Source of the DNA: Chromatiales bacterium
Lineage (GTDB): Bacteria; Pseudomonadota; Gammaproteobacteria; Chromatiales; Chromatiaceae
Assembly: GCA_022360595.1 (NCBI GenBank)
Contig: JAKSCN010000284.1
Coordinates: 1 to 7,557 of the forward strand
Direction: 5' to 3'
Length of the DNA: 7,557 nucleotides
A program made the position numbers and the translations under genes. Under the pieces are notes generated by a model. The model did not search any database and was not told where the DNA came from. It was given only the letters and a program-made list of their open reading frames with translations. Of the stretch, positions 1-6,053 are shown in pieces. Position 1 is the first letter of the stretch, and the number at the start of each line of letters is the position of its first letter.

Positions 1-980
1 ACATCGGGTAGAGGCACGACCACTTGACGGTCAAAACGCCCCGGGCGTAACAGCGCGGGGTCAAGCACATCAGGACGGTTGGTTGCTGCGATAACAATAA
101 CGCCTTCATTACCTTCGAAGCCGTCCATCTCAACCAGTAGTTGGTTCAATGTCTGCTCACGCTCATCATGACCACCACCCAAACCGGCGCCACGATGACG
201 GCCTACCGCATCGATTTCGTCGATAAAAATGATACAAGGCGCGTGCTTCTTGGCCTGCTCGAACATATCACGTACACGAGAGGCACCGACACCGACGAAC
301 ATTTCAACGAAGTCAGAACCGGAAATCGTGAAGAATGGTACCCGTGCTTCGCCTGCAATTGCCTTCGCCAACAGGGTTTTACCGGTACCCGGCGAGCCGA
401 CCATCAGCACGCCTTTAGGAATCTTACCGCCGAGCTTCTGGAATTTGGATGGATCGCGCAGGAAGTCGACCATCTCGACAACCTCTTCCTTCGCCTCTTC
501 CACACCGGCCACATCGGCAAAGGTCACCTTCACCTGATCTTCACTCAACATACGGGCGCGGCTCTTACCGAATGACATAGCGCCACGGCCACCACCGCCG
601 CCCTGCATCTGACGCATGAAGAAGACCCATAGACCAATCAGAATGAACAGCGGGAACCAATTAATCAGAATGTTCATCAGAATCGATGGTTTCTCTGGCG
701 GAGTCGCATCAAACTTCACGTTATATTTGAGCAGATCACTCACCAGCCCATCATCACCGGGACTGTAGGTGGTAAACGTTCCACCGCCGACGAAGGTGCC
801 ATCAATCTCACGGCCATCAATGGTAACTTCCTCAACAGCCCCTGATTTAACCTGTTCAATAAACTCTGAATAGGACAAGGCATTGGAACGCGCCTTCTGC
901 GAGGTGAAGTTATTGAAAACCGACATCAGGACGATCGCAATAATCACCCACAAAATCAGATTTTTTGCCATATCGTTCAA
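1..980 (-). CDS. ftsH: ATP-dependent zinc metalloprotease FtsH, N-terminal half (runs off left edge)
   Basis: FtsH is the hexameric inner-membrane AAA+ protease that degrades unassembled membrane proteins and regulators such as sigma-32 and LpxC. Numbering from the ATG at 971, 323 residues are visible. Transmembrane helix 1 is about residues 4-22, a periplasmic domain follows, and helix 2 is about 99-121, ending in FFMRQMQGG. The AAA+ module has Walker A GSPGTGKT at 192-199, the FVG pore motif at 225-227, Walker B IIFIDEID with D251 and E252, and the second region of homology at about 297-315 with arginine fingers R312 and R315. The HEXXH zinc site lies beyond the left edge. I place the start at TTG 980, giving an N-terminus LNDMAKNL, because AGAGGG sits 8 nt upstream of it while the ATG at 971 has no usable ribosome binding site. 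Walker A has Ser where E. coli has Pro (GPPGTGKT). It lies downstream of rlmE, as in E. coli. The family assignment is certain; the start is likely. Confidence 0.97.
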   Translation of the reverse strand, partial: MNDMAKNLILWVIIAIVLMSVFNNFTSQKARSNALSYSEFIEQVKSGAVEEVTIDGREIDGTFVGGGTFTTYSPGDDGLVSDLLKYNVKFDATPPEKPSILMNILINWFPLFILIGLWVFFMRQMQGGGGGRGAMSFGKSRARMLSEDQVKVTFADVAGVEEAKEEVVEMVDFLRDPSKFQKLGGKIPKGVLMVGSPGTGKTLLAKAIAGEARVPFFTISGSDFVEMFVGVGASRVRDMFEQAKKHAPCIIFIDEIDAVGRHRGAGLGGGHDEREQTLNQLLVEMDGFEGNEGVIVIAATNRPDVLDPALLRPGRFDRQVVVPLPD

Positions 981-988
981 GGCGAAAA

Positions 989-994
989 CCCTCT
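989..994 (-). promoter_or_regulatory. Shine-Dalgarno site deciding the ftsH start
   Basis: On the minus strand this reads AGAGGG. It is 8 nt before a TTG at 980-978 and 17 nt before the ATG at 971-969. The spacing fits initiation at TTG and is too long for the ATG. An in-frame TAG six codons upstream of the TTG rules out a longer protein. Confidence 0.6.
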
Positions 995-1114
995 GCTAGT
1001 AGCCTCTCCACGCATTACAACCTCAGTTGCGCATGAAGCTTTAATCCATGCCTTAGCGGCCTAGGAAACGGCTGAAATACAACAACATACCGTTAAATGA
1101 TACTGATAATTTTT

Positions 1115-1127
1115 TAGTACAGTACTA
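1115..1127. repeat. 13-bp palindrome over the rlmE stop codon
   Basis: TAGTAC and GTACTA are perfect 6-bp inverted arms around one base, and the right arm contains the rlmE stop codon (1125-1127). As RNA it could form at most a 5-bp AU-rich stem with a 3-nt loop, followed by A residues in the direction of rlmE transcription. It therefore does not look like a terminator. The rest of the rlmE-ftsH spacer (981-1124) shows no convincing promoter or terminator, which fits read-through from rlmE into ftsH. Confidence 0.3.
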
Positions 1128-1745
1128 CAGATTATAGTTCCCCGCCACCAGATAGACCTCTCGGCTCTTGGGCCGCGACGCCTTTGGTTTGCGAGTCACC
1201 ACACGTTTAAACGAACTGCGCAGCTCACGGATATAATCATCGAAGCCCTCCCCCTGGAAAACCTTCACCACAAAGCTCCCCCCCGGTTTCAACACTTCCC
1301 GGGCAAATTCCAAGGCCAGTTCGCATAAATACATCGCACGTGGCTGATCCACAGCGTTCATTCCCGTGATATTGGGGGCCATGTCGGAAATTACAAGATC
1401 CACAGGCTGACCATCCAGCAGAATTCTCAATTGCTGCAGCGGCTCCTCTTCACGAAAATCCCCCTGAATAAAGTCAACCCCGGCGATTGAATCCATTGGC
1501 AGTATATCGAGGGCTACCACCCGCCCTTTGTCACCTACAATCTTCTCAGCCACCTGCGACCAGCCACCTGGGGCCGCTCCCAGATCGACAACTGTCTGAC
1601 CGGGCTTCAGCAAACGATCTTTTTCTTGTATTTCCAAAAGCTTATAGACCGCACGCGAACGATAGCCCTCTCGCAGAGAGCGCTTCACATACTCATCATT
1701 GACGTGCCGATCCAGCCATCGACGACTACTTTTGCTTTTCGCCAT
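1125..1745 (-). CDS. rlmE: 23S rRNA (uridine-2'-O)-methyltransferase RlmE (FtsJ/RrmJ)
   Basis: RlmE uses S-adenosylmethionine to methylate the 2'-OH of U2552 (E. coli numbering) in the A-loop of 23S rRNA, a late step in 50S subunit maturation. The protein is 206 residues against 209 in E. coli. A Rossmann-fold methyltransferase covers nearly the whole chain. The S-adenosylmethionine-binding motif DLGAAPGGWSQ is at about 54-64. The K-D-K-E catalytic tetrad is seen as K35, D121 (in SDMAPN), K161 (in VVKVFQGEGFD) and E196 (in SREVYLV), offset by three from E. coli K38-D124-K164-E199. The ATG at 1745 gives the N-terminus expected for the family; the upstream GGGTAAAG is only a modest ribosome binding site. 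In E. coli rlmE and ftsH are heat-shock induced together. I looked for a sigma-32 promoter upstream and saw none that is convincing. It diverges from yhbY. Confidence 0.97.
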   Translation of the reverse strand: MAKSKSSRRWLDRHVNDEYVKRSLREGYRSRAVYKLLEIQEKDRLLKPGQTVVDLGAAPGGWSQVAEKIVGDKGRVVALDILPMDSIAGVDFIQGDFREEEPLQQLRILLDGQPVDLVISDMAPNITGMNAVDQPRAMYLCELALEFAREVLKPGGSFVVKVFQGEGFDDYIRELRSSFKRVVTRKPKASRPKSREVYLVAGNYNL

Positions 1746-1793
1746 ATCGCGCTTTACCCAAATCCAGACAAAGGACTTTAATTACCAATAGAG

Positions 1794-1824
1794 ATAATCA
1801 CTTACGCTATCAGGATAGCGCCAA
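1794..1824 (-). promoter_or_regulatory. candidate rlmE promoter (weak)
   Basis: On the minus strand, TTGGCG (1824-1819) could be a -35 element and GATTAT (1799-1794) a -10 element matching 4 of 6 bases. The 19-bp spacer is longer than ideal. The palindrome at 1805-1820 fills most of the spacer and touches the -35. No better sigma-70 match was seen in the divergent region for this strand. Confidence 0.25.
1805..1820. repeat. 16-bp perfect dyad in the rlmE/yhbY divergent promoter region
   Basis: CGCTATC and GATAGCG are 7-bp inverted arms separated by AG. The dyad sits between the two divergent genes, 59 bp from the rlmE start and 44 bp from the yhbY start. That places it over the expected promoter elements of both. 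A 2-bp centre suits a dimeric DNA-binding protein better than an RNA hairpin. I do not recognise it as the box of a known regulator; chance is also possible for a single 7-bp arm pair. Confidence 0.45.
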
Positions 1825-1830
1825 CTGCGT

Positions 1831-1836
1831 TAGAAT
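1831..1836 (+). promoter_or_regulatory. candidate -10 element of yhbY
   Basis: TAGAAT matches the sigma-70 -10 consensus at 5 of 6 positions and lies 28 bp before the yhbY ATG, giving a leader of about 20 nt. There is no good -35 at 17 bp; the sequence there is TATCAG, inside the palindrome. An activator or a weak basal promoter would be consistent with this, but neither is shown. Confidence 0.4.
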
Positions 1837-1853
1837 GCGCGGCCTCGCTATTC

Positions 1854-1857
1854 AGGA
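1854..1857 (+). promoter_or_regulatory. Shine-Dalgarno site of yhbY
   Basis: AGGA lies 7 nt before the ATG at 1865. It decides between this start and an in-frame ATG at 1835, which has no ribosome binding site and would add ten residues absent from E. coli YhbY. Confidence 0.7.
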
Positions 1858-1864
1858 AACTTTC

Positions 1865-2161
1865 ATGACTATCACTGACAAACAGAAACGCCATCTAAAA
1901 GGGCTTGCCCACCACCTGAAACCGGTGGTGATTATCGGTCAGAATGGCCTGACGCCTGCGGTTATCAATGAAATTGATATCGCCCTTGGTGCCCATGAGT
2001 TAATCAAGGTACGGGTCAATGCCGGCGATCGAGACGAGCGCCAATCGTTGACCAATGCTATCTGTGACGAAACCAAGGCTCAATTGGTTCAAACCATCGG
2101 GCACATTGCCGTCTTCTACCGACGCCATCCAAAGCAGCCCAAAGTTGCCTTGCCAAATTAG
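1865..2161 (+). CDS. yhbY: RNA-binding protein YhbY (CRM domain), ribosome assembly factor
   Basis: A single-domain CRM (chloroplast RNA splicing and ribosome maturation) protein that binds pre-50S particles; its exact molecular role is unsettled. The product is 98 residues against 97 in E. coli YhbY. It shows KQKRHLKGLAHHLKPVV near the N-terminus, the GxxG RNA-binding loop GQNG at 25-28, HELIKVR at 44-50, and the closing strands IGHIAVFYR at about 78-86, with a basic tail. It is the only plus-strand gene in the window. It diverges from rlmE, which also acts on the large subunit, and converges on greA with a shared terminator between them. The same arrangement occurs in E. coli. Confidence 0.95.
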   Translation: MTITDKQKRHLKGLAHHLKPVVIIGQNGLTPAVINEIDIALGAHELIKVRVNAGDRDERQSLTNAICDETKAQLVQTIGHIAVFYRRHPKQPKVALPN

Positions 2162-2203
2162 GGCCTGTTAGCAGACTCTAATTTTTCTAGCGTTCTAAAT
2201 ACG

Positions 2204-2233
2204 ACAAACGCGCATGAAAACATGCGCGTTTGT
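2204..2233. terminator. bidirectional intrinsic terminator between yhbY and greA
   Basis: Two perfect 13-bp inverted arms, ACAAACGCGCATG and CATGCGCGTTTGT, flank an AAAA loop. The GC-rich core CGCGCATG is followed by TTTGT on the plus strand, and the symmetric minus strand gives the same. It begins 42 nt after the yhbY stop and 27 nt after the greA stop, so it can end both converging transcripts. The U-tracts are short and partly inside the stem. Confidence 0.8.
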
Positions 2234-2260
2234 ACTCAACTCAATGCTCCTGCACTGAAG

Positions 2261-2737
2261 TTATATATAACGGACTTCCAGAATCTCCAGATGGCGCAAC
2301 CCTTTCGGTGTCTCCACTGTCGCTACATCACCTTCATGCTTACCAATCAAAGCCCGGGCAATCGGTGAACTGACCGAGATCAGCCCCTCTTTGATATCGG
2401 CTTCATCGTCACCAACAATCTGGTAAGTGTGCTCGACATCTTCTTCTTCCTCATAGATATCAACCGTTGCACCAAATACAACCCGGCCGTCCGCATTCAA
2501 TGTGGTGACGTCGATAATCTGAGCATGCGAAAGCTTACCTTCAATATCCTTGATACGACCTTCGATAAAGCCTTGCTGCTCACGGGCTGCATGATACTCG
2601 GCGTTCTCTTTCAGATCACCGTGTTCACGCGCTTCGGCAATTGCCTTGATAACAGCAGGCCGTTTCACCGACTTCAAGTCATTCAGCTCCGCCCGCAGTT
2701 TCTCTGCGCCCTGCTTGGTCAGGGGTACCTTACTCAT
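2261..2737 (-). CDS. greA: transcription elongation factor GreA
   Basis: GreA enters the secondary channel of RNA polymerase and stimulates cleavage of the 3' end of backtracked RNA, which restarts stalled complexes. The product is 158 residues, identical in length to E. coli GreA. The N-terminal antiparallel coiled coil covers about residues 1-75. Its tip, EHGDLKENAEYH, carries the acidic residues D41 and E44 that coordinate the catalytic magnesium. The C-terminal FKBP-like domain (about 80-158) includes GDDEAD and ISVSSPIARALIG. A stretch EEEED near residue 96 makes one loop more acidic than in E. coli. GAGG lies 7 nt before the ATG. The gene starts 27 bp after carB stops on the same strand and is followed by a strong terminator, so it is probably the last gene of a carA-carB-greA unit. 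An additional internal promoter in the end of carB cannot be excluded. Confidence 0.98.
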   Translation of the reverse strand: MSKVPLTKQGAEKLRAELNDLKSVKRPAVIKAIAEAREHGDLKENAEYHAAREQQGFIEGRIKDIEGKLSHAQIIDVTTLNADGRVVFGATVDIYEEEEDVEHTYQIVGDDEADIKEGLISVSSPIARALIGKHEGDVATVETPKGLRHLEILEVRYI

Positions 2738-2744
2738 AGATAAA

Positions 2745-2748
2745 CCTC
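2745..2748 (-). promoter_or_regulatory. Shine-Dalgarno site of greA
   Basis: GAGG on the minus strand, 7 nt before the greA ATG, lying in the 27-bp gap after the carB stop codon. Confidence 0.7.
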
Positions 2749-2764
2749 ATTCAATACTATTTCC

Positions 2765-5700
2765 TTAACCGACCAGGCTCTGATGCAGATCCTGCAAACG
2801 GTTAACAGAGATACTGTCTTTCTGTTTCAGCGCCAGACAGATCGCCTCGGCACCTGACATAGTCGTGGTGTAGGCCACTTTATGTTGCAATGCAGATTTA
2901 CGAATTTCAGCCGAATCCGCAATCGCTTTCTTACCTTCTGTGGTATTCACAATCAAGCTGAACTCATCGTTCTTGATCATATCAACAATGTGCGGACGCC
3001 CCTCCGCAACCTTGTTGACCCGCTCACAAGGAATCCCCTCTTCGACTATCAAGCGATAGCTGCCGCTGGTGGCGGCAACTTCAAAGCCAAGCTCGACCAG
3101 GTCGCGGGCCACAGACAACACCCGGCGCTTATCGGCGTCACGCACCGACAGCAGCACCTTACCCGACTTGGGCAGTGCGCCGCTACTACCGTCCAGTGCT
3201 TTGCCATAGGCTTCACCAAAGGTGGCCCCAACGCCCATCACTTCACCAGTCGATTTCATCTCAGGGCCAAGCAAGGTGTCAACCCCCGGGAATTTGACAA
3301 ACGGGAATACGGCCTCTTTAACGAAGTAGTGCTCGGGAATCACCTCTTTAGTGAAACCTTGCTCCGCCAGGGAAGTACCGGCCATACAGCGGGCCGCCAC
3401 CTTCGCCAGTTGCACACCCGTCGCCTTGGAGACGAAAGGCACGGTACGCGAAGCACGCGGATTGACCTCAAGCAGATAGATCTCGTCATCTTTGATGGCA
3501 AATTGAGTATTCATCAAACCAACGACTTTCAGTTCCAGCGCCAATTTGCGGATCTGTTCGCGCATCCGGTCCTGGACTGCTGGTGACAGAGTATAGGGCG
3601 GTAACGAACAGGCTGAATCGCCCGAGTGAACACCGGCCTGCTCGATATGCTCCATAATGCCGCCGATAACCACATCTTTACCGTCGCAGATCGCATCGAT
3701 ATCCACCTCGATGGCATCATCCAGGAAGCGGTCCAGCAGCACAGGTGAATCGTTAGAGACACTTACCGCTTCACGCATGTAGCGACGCAGATCTTCTTCG
3801 TTATAGACGATCTCCATCGCGCGACCACCCAATACATAAGAGGGACGCACGACCAAGGGATAACCAATCTCTTCAGCCAGTTTCACCGCCTGCTCAGCTT
3901 CAACCGCGGTACGGTTTGGCGGCTGTTTCAGCCCCAGGTTTTCAACCAGTTGCTGGAAGCGCTCGCGGTCTTCCGCCAGATCAATGGAATCCGGACTGGT
4001 GCCAATGATCGGCGCACCGGCCGCTTCCAGCGCCTCGGCCAACTTCAGTGGCGTTTGACCACCATATTGAACGATGACGCCGGCCGGCTTTTCTATCTCG
4101 ATGATTTCGATCACATCCTCAAAAGTGAGCGGTTCGAAATAGAGACGGTCGGAAGTGTCGTAATCGGTAGAGACGGTTTCCGGGTTACAGTTAACCATGA
4201 TGGTCTCATAACCATCATCACGCATTGCAAAGGCGGCGTGTACACAGCAGTAATCGAACTCGATCCCCTGACCGATACGGTTCGGACCACCGCCCAATAC
4301 CATGATCTTCTTCTTATCAGATGGATTGGCCTCACACTCCTCCTCGTAGGTGGAGTACATGTAAGCGGTGCTGGTAGCGAACTCGGCAGCACAGGTATCC
4401 ACCCGCTTAAACACAGGACGCACACCCGCCTCTTTACGACGCTGGCGAATCACATCTTCTGCGACACCAACCAGCATTGCCAGGCGCTTGTCGGAGAAGC
4501 CTTTGCGTTTCAGATAGCGCAAGCGATCAGCATTCAAAGCATCTACACCCGCATCACGCACTTCACTTTCAATTTTGACCAGCTCTTCCACCTGGATCAG
4601 GAACCAAGGCTCGATCTTGGTCACCTCGAACACCTCGTCAAAGGTCATACCATGACGGAAGGCATCAGCCACATACCAGAGGCGTTCAGCGCCCGCTTCA
4701 CGCAGCTCGAAGCGGAGTTTGGTTTTGAGACCTTCGGCATCCAGCTCCGGGTCAAGAATCTCATCCAAGCCTGATTTGCCTGTCTCGAGACCACGCAGCG
4801 CTTTCTGCAGCGACTCCTGGAAGGTGCGACCAATAGCCATCACCTCGCCCACAGATTTCATCTGGGTAGTGAGGCGATCTGGCGCCTGAGGAAATTTCTC
4901 AAAGGCGAAACGCGGGATTTTGGTGACCACATAGTCGATAGAGGGTTCAAAAGAGGCCGGCGTAGCCCCACCGGTGATCTCATTTTGCAGCTCGTCCAAG
5001 GTATAGCCGACAGCCAGCTTGGCTGCCACCTTGGCAATCGGGAAACCGGTCGCCTTGGACGCCAACGCCGATGAGCGGGACACACGCGGATTCATCTCGA
5101 TAATGATCATACGGCCATCATCGGGATTGATCGCAAACTGTACGTTGGAGCCGCCTGTATCCACACCAATTTCACGCAGTACCGCCAACGAGGCGTTACG
5201 CATGATCTGGTACTCTTTATCGGTCAGCGTCTGTGAAGGCGCCACGGTAATCGAATCACCGGTGTGGATACCCATTGGATCGAAGTTTTCAATGGAACAG
5301 ATAATGATGCAGTTATCCGCACGGTCACGCACCACCTCCATCTCATACTCTTTCCAGCCAAGAATGGACTCTTCAATCAGCAGCTCATTCGTGGGCGACA
5401 GATCAAGACCTCGTTGGCAGATCTCTTCAAACTCTTCACGGTTATAAGCGATCCCACCACCGGACCCCCCCATGGTGAACGAAGGACGAATGATGGTGGG
5501 GAAGCCGATCTGGGCCTGCACCTGGTGCGCCTCTTCCATGCTATGGGCAATGGCGGAGCGCGGCATATCCAGGCCGATTTTGCGCATCGCCTGGCGGAAC
5601 AGATCACGGTCTTCCGCTTTATCGATCGCCTCTTTGGTGGCACCGACCATCTCGACACCGTACTTCTCGAGCACACCTTCGCGGTCCAGATCCAGAGCGC

Positions 5701-5992
5701 AGTTGAGCGCTGTTTGACCACCCATGGTGGGAAGCAGTGCATCGGGGCGCTCTTTTTGAATGATCCGCTCTACCGTCTGCCAGGTGATCGGCTCGATGTA
5801 GATGGCGTCGGCCATATCCGGGTCGGTCATGATGGTGGCTGGATTGGAGTTGACCAGGATGACTCTGAAACCCTCTTCACGCAACGCCTTACAAGCCTGT
5901 GCACCGGAGTAGTCGAACTCACACGCCTGACCGATCACGATAGGACCGGCGCCGATAATCAGGATGCTCTCTATGTCTGTTCTTTTTGGCAT
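2765..5992 (-). CDS. carB: carbamoyl-phosphate synthase large subunit CarB
   Basis: CarB combines bicarbonate, ammonia tunnelled from CarA and two ATP to make carbamoyl phosphate for arginine and pyrimidine synthesis in the cytoplasm. The product is 1075 residues (E. coli 1073). Two homologous ATP-grasp halves are visible. The carboxyphosphate half is about 1-403, with R129, R169 and the glycine-rich loop MGGSGGG at 174-180. The carbamoyl-phosphate half is about 554-937, opening with GGGPNRIGQG, with an oligomerisation region between. The C-terminal allosteric domain (about 938-1075) keeps K955, T975, K994 and N1016, matching the IMP/UMP-binding K954, T974, K993 and N1015 of E. coli; S978 replaces T977. 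Ornithine-site residues E784, D792, E893 and T1043 are also kept. Regulation by UMP, IMP and ornithine is therefore likely but inferred. AGGA lies 5 nt before the ATG. The gene follows carA by 61 bp and precedes greA by 27 bp. Confidence 0.99.
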   Translation of the reverse strand: MPKRTDIESILIIGAGPIVIGQACEFDYSGAQACKALREEGFRVILVNSNPATIMTDPDMADAIYIEPITWQTVERIIQKERPDALLPTMGGQTALNCALDLDREGVLEKYGVEMVGATKEAIDKAEDRDLFRQAMRKIGLDMPRSAIAHSMEEAHQVQAQIGFPTIIRPSFTMGGSGGGIAYNREEFEEICQRGLDLSPTNELLIEESILGWKEYEMEVVRDRADNCIIICSIENFDPMGIHTGDSITVAPSQTLTDKEYQIMRNASLAVLREIGVDTGGSNVQFAINPDDGRMIIIEMNPRVSRSSALASKATGFPIAKVAAKLAVGYTLDELQNEITGGATPASFEPSIDYVVTKIPRFAFEKFPQAPDRLTTQMKSVGEVMAIGRTFQESLQKALRGLETGKSGLDEILDPELDAEGLKTKLRFELREAGAERLWYVADAFRHGMTFDEVFEVTKIEPWFLIQVEELVKIESEVRDAGVDALNADRLRYLKRKGFSDKRLAMLVGVAEDVIRQRRKEAGVRPVFKRVDTCAAEFATSTAYMYSTYEEECEANPSDKKKIMVLGGGPNRIGQGIEFDYCCVHAAFAMRDDGYETIMVNCNPETVSTDYDTSDRLYFEPLTFEDVIEIIEIEKPAGVIVQYGGQTPLKLAEALEAAGAPIIGTSPDSIDLAEDRERFQQLVENLGLKQPPNRTAVEAEQAVKLAEEIGYPLVVRPSYVLGGRAMEIVYNEEDLRRYMREAVSVSNDSPVLLDRFLDDAIEVDIDAICDGKDVVIGGIMEHIEQAGVHSGDSACSLPPYTLSPAVQDRMREQIRKLALELKVVGLMNTQFAIKDDEIYLLEVNPRASRTVPFVSKATGVQLAKVAARCMAGTSLAEQGFTKEVIPEHYFVKEAVFPFVKFPGVDTLLGPEMKSTGEVMGVGATFGEAYGKALDGSSGALPKSGKVLLSVRDADKRRVLSVARDLVELGFEVAATSGSYRLIVEEGIPCERVNKVAEGRPHIVDMIKNDEFSLIVNTTEGKKAIADSAEIRKSALQHKVAYTTTMSGAEAICLALKQKDSISVNRLQDLHQSLVG

Positions 5993-5997
5993 GAATT

Positions 5998-6001
5998 TCC
6001 T
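5998..6001 (-). promoter_or_regulatory. Shine-Dalgarno site of carB
   Basis: AGGA on the minus strand, 5 nt before the carB ATG at 5992. CarB thus has its own initiation site rather than being translationally coupled by overlap with carA. Confidence 0.65.
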
Positions 6002-6031
6002 GCCGCTATATCAAATGTTCTGTTTCAGTTG

Positions 6032-6050
6032 GGGTAGCCGTTGGCAACCC
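6032..6050 (-). other. hairpin in the carA-carB spacer
   Basis: In the transcript GGGTTGCC and GGCTACCC can pair around an AAC loop, giving seven pairs and one U-U mismatch. It starts 3 nt after the carA stop codon. No U-tract follows, so it is not an intrinsic terminator. It could protect or punctuate the carA-carB message. No function is shown. Confidence 0.4.
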
Positions 6051-6053
6051 TGA

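Noticed and set aside
141..575. Plus-strand open frames opposite ftsH
   Set aside because: The minus strand encodes the conserved FtsH AAA+ module here, with Walker A, Walker B and the second region of homology all intact.
1014..1019. TGTAAT on the minus strand as a -10 element of an ftsH-specific promoter
   Set aside because: It matches 5 of 6 bases, but no acceptable -35 lies 16-18 bp upstream.
1835..1864. Upstream in-frame ATG for yhbY adding ten residues
   Set aside because: It overlaps the candidate -10 element and has no ribosome binding site, and the extra residues are absent from E. coli YhbY.
2168..2186. TTAG...CTAA stem followed by TTTTT after yhbY as a terminator
   Set aside because: The stem is only four mostly A-T pairs. 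The 13-bp stem at 2204-2233 is far stronger.
2882..4774. Two plus-strand open frames (2882-3586 and 3950-4774) opposite carB
   Set aside because: Both are mirror frames of CarB codons, with no recognisable domain.
5264..6037. Long open frame (257 codons) on the plus strand antisense to carB
   Set aside because: It lies opposite a highly conserved CarB coding sequence, and its protein resembles no family I know. Such mirror frames are common in GC-rich genes.
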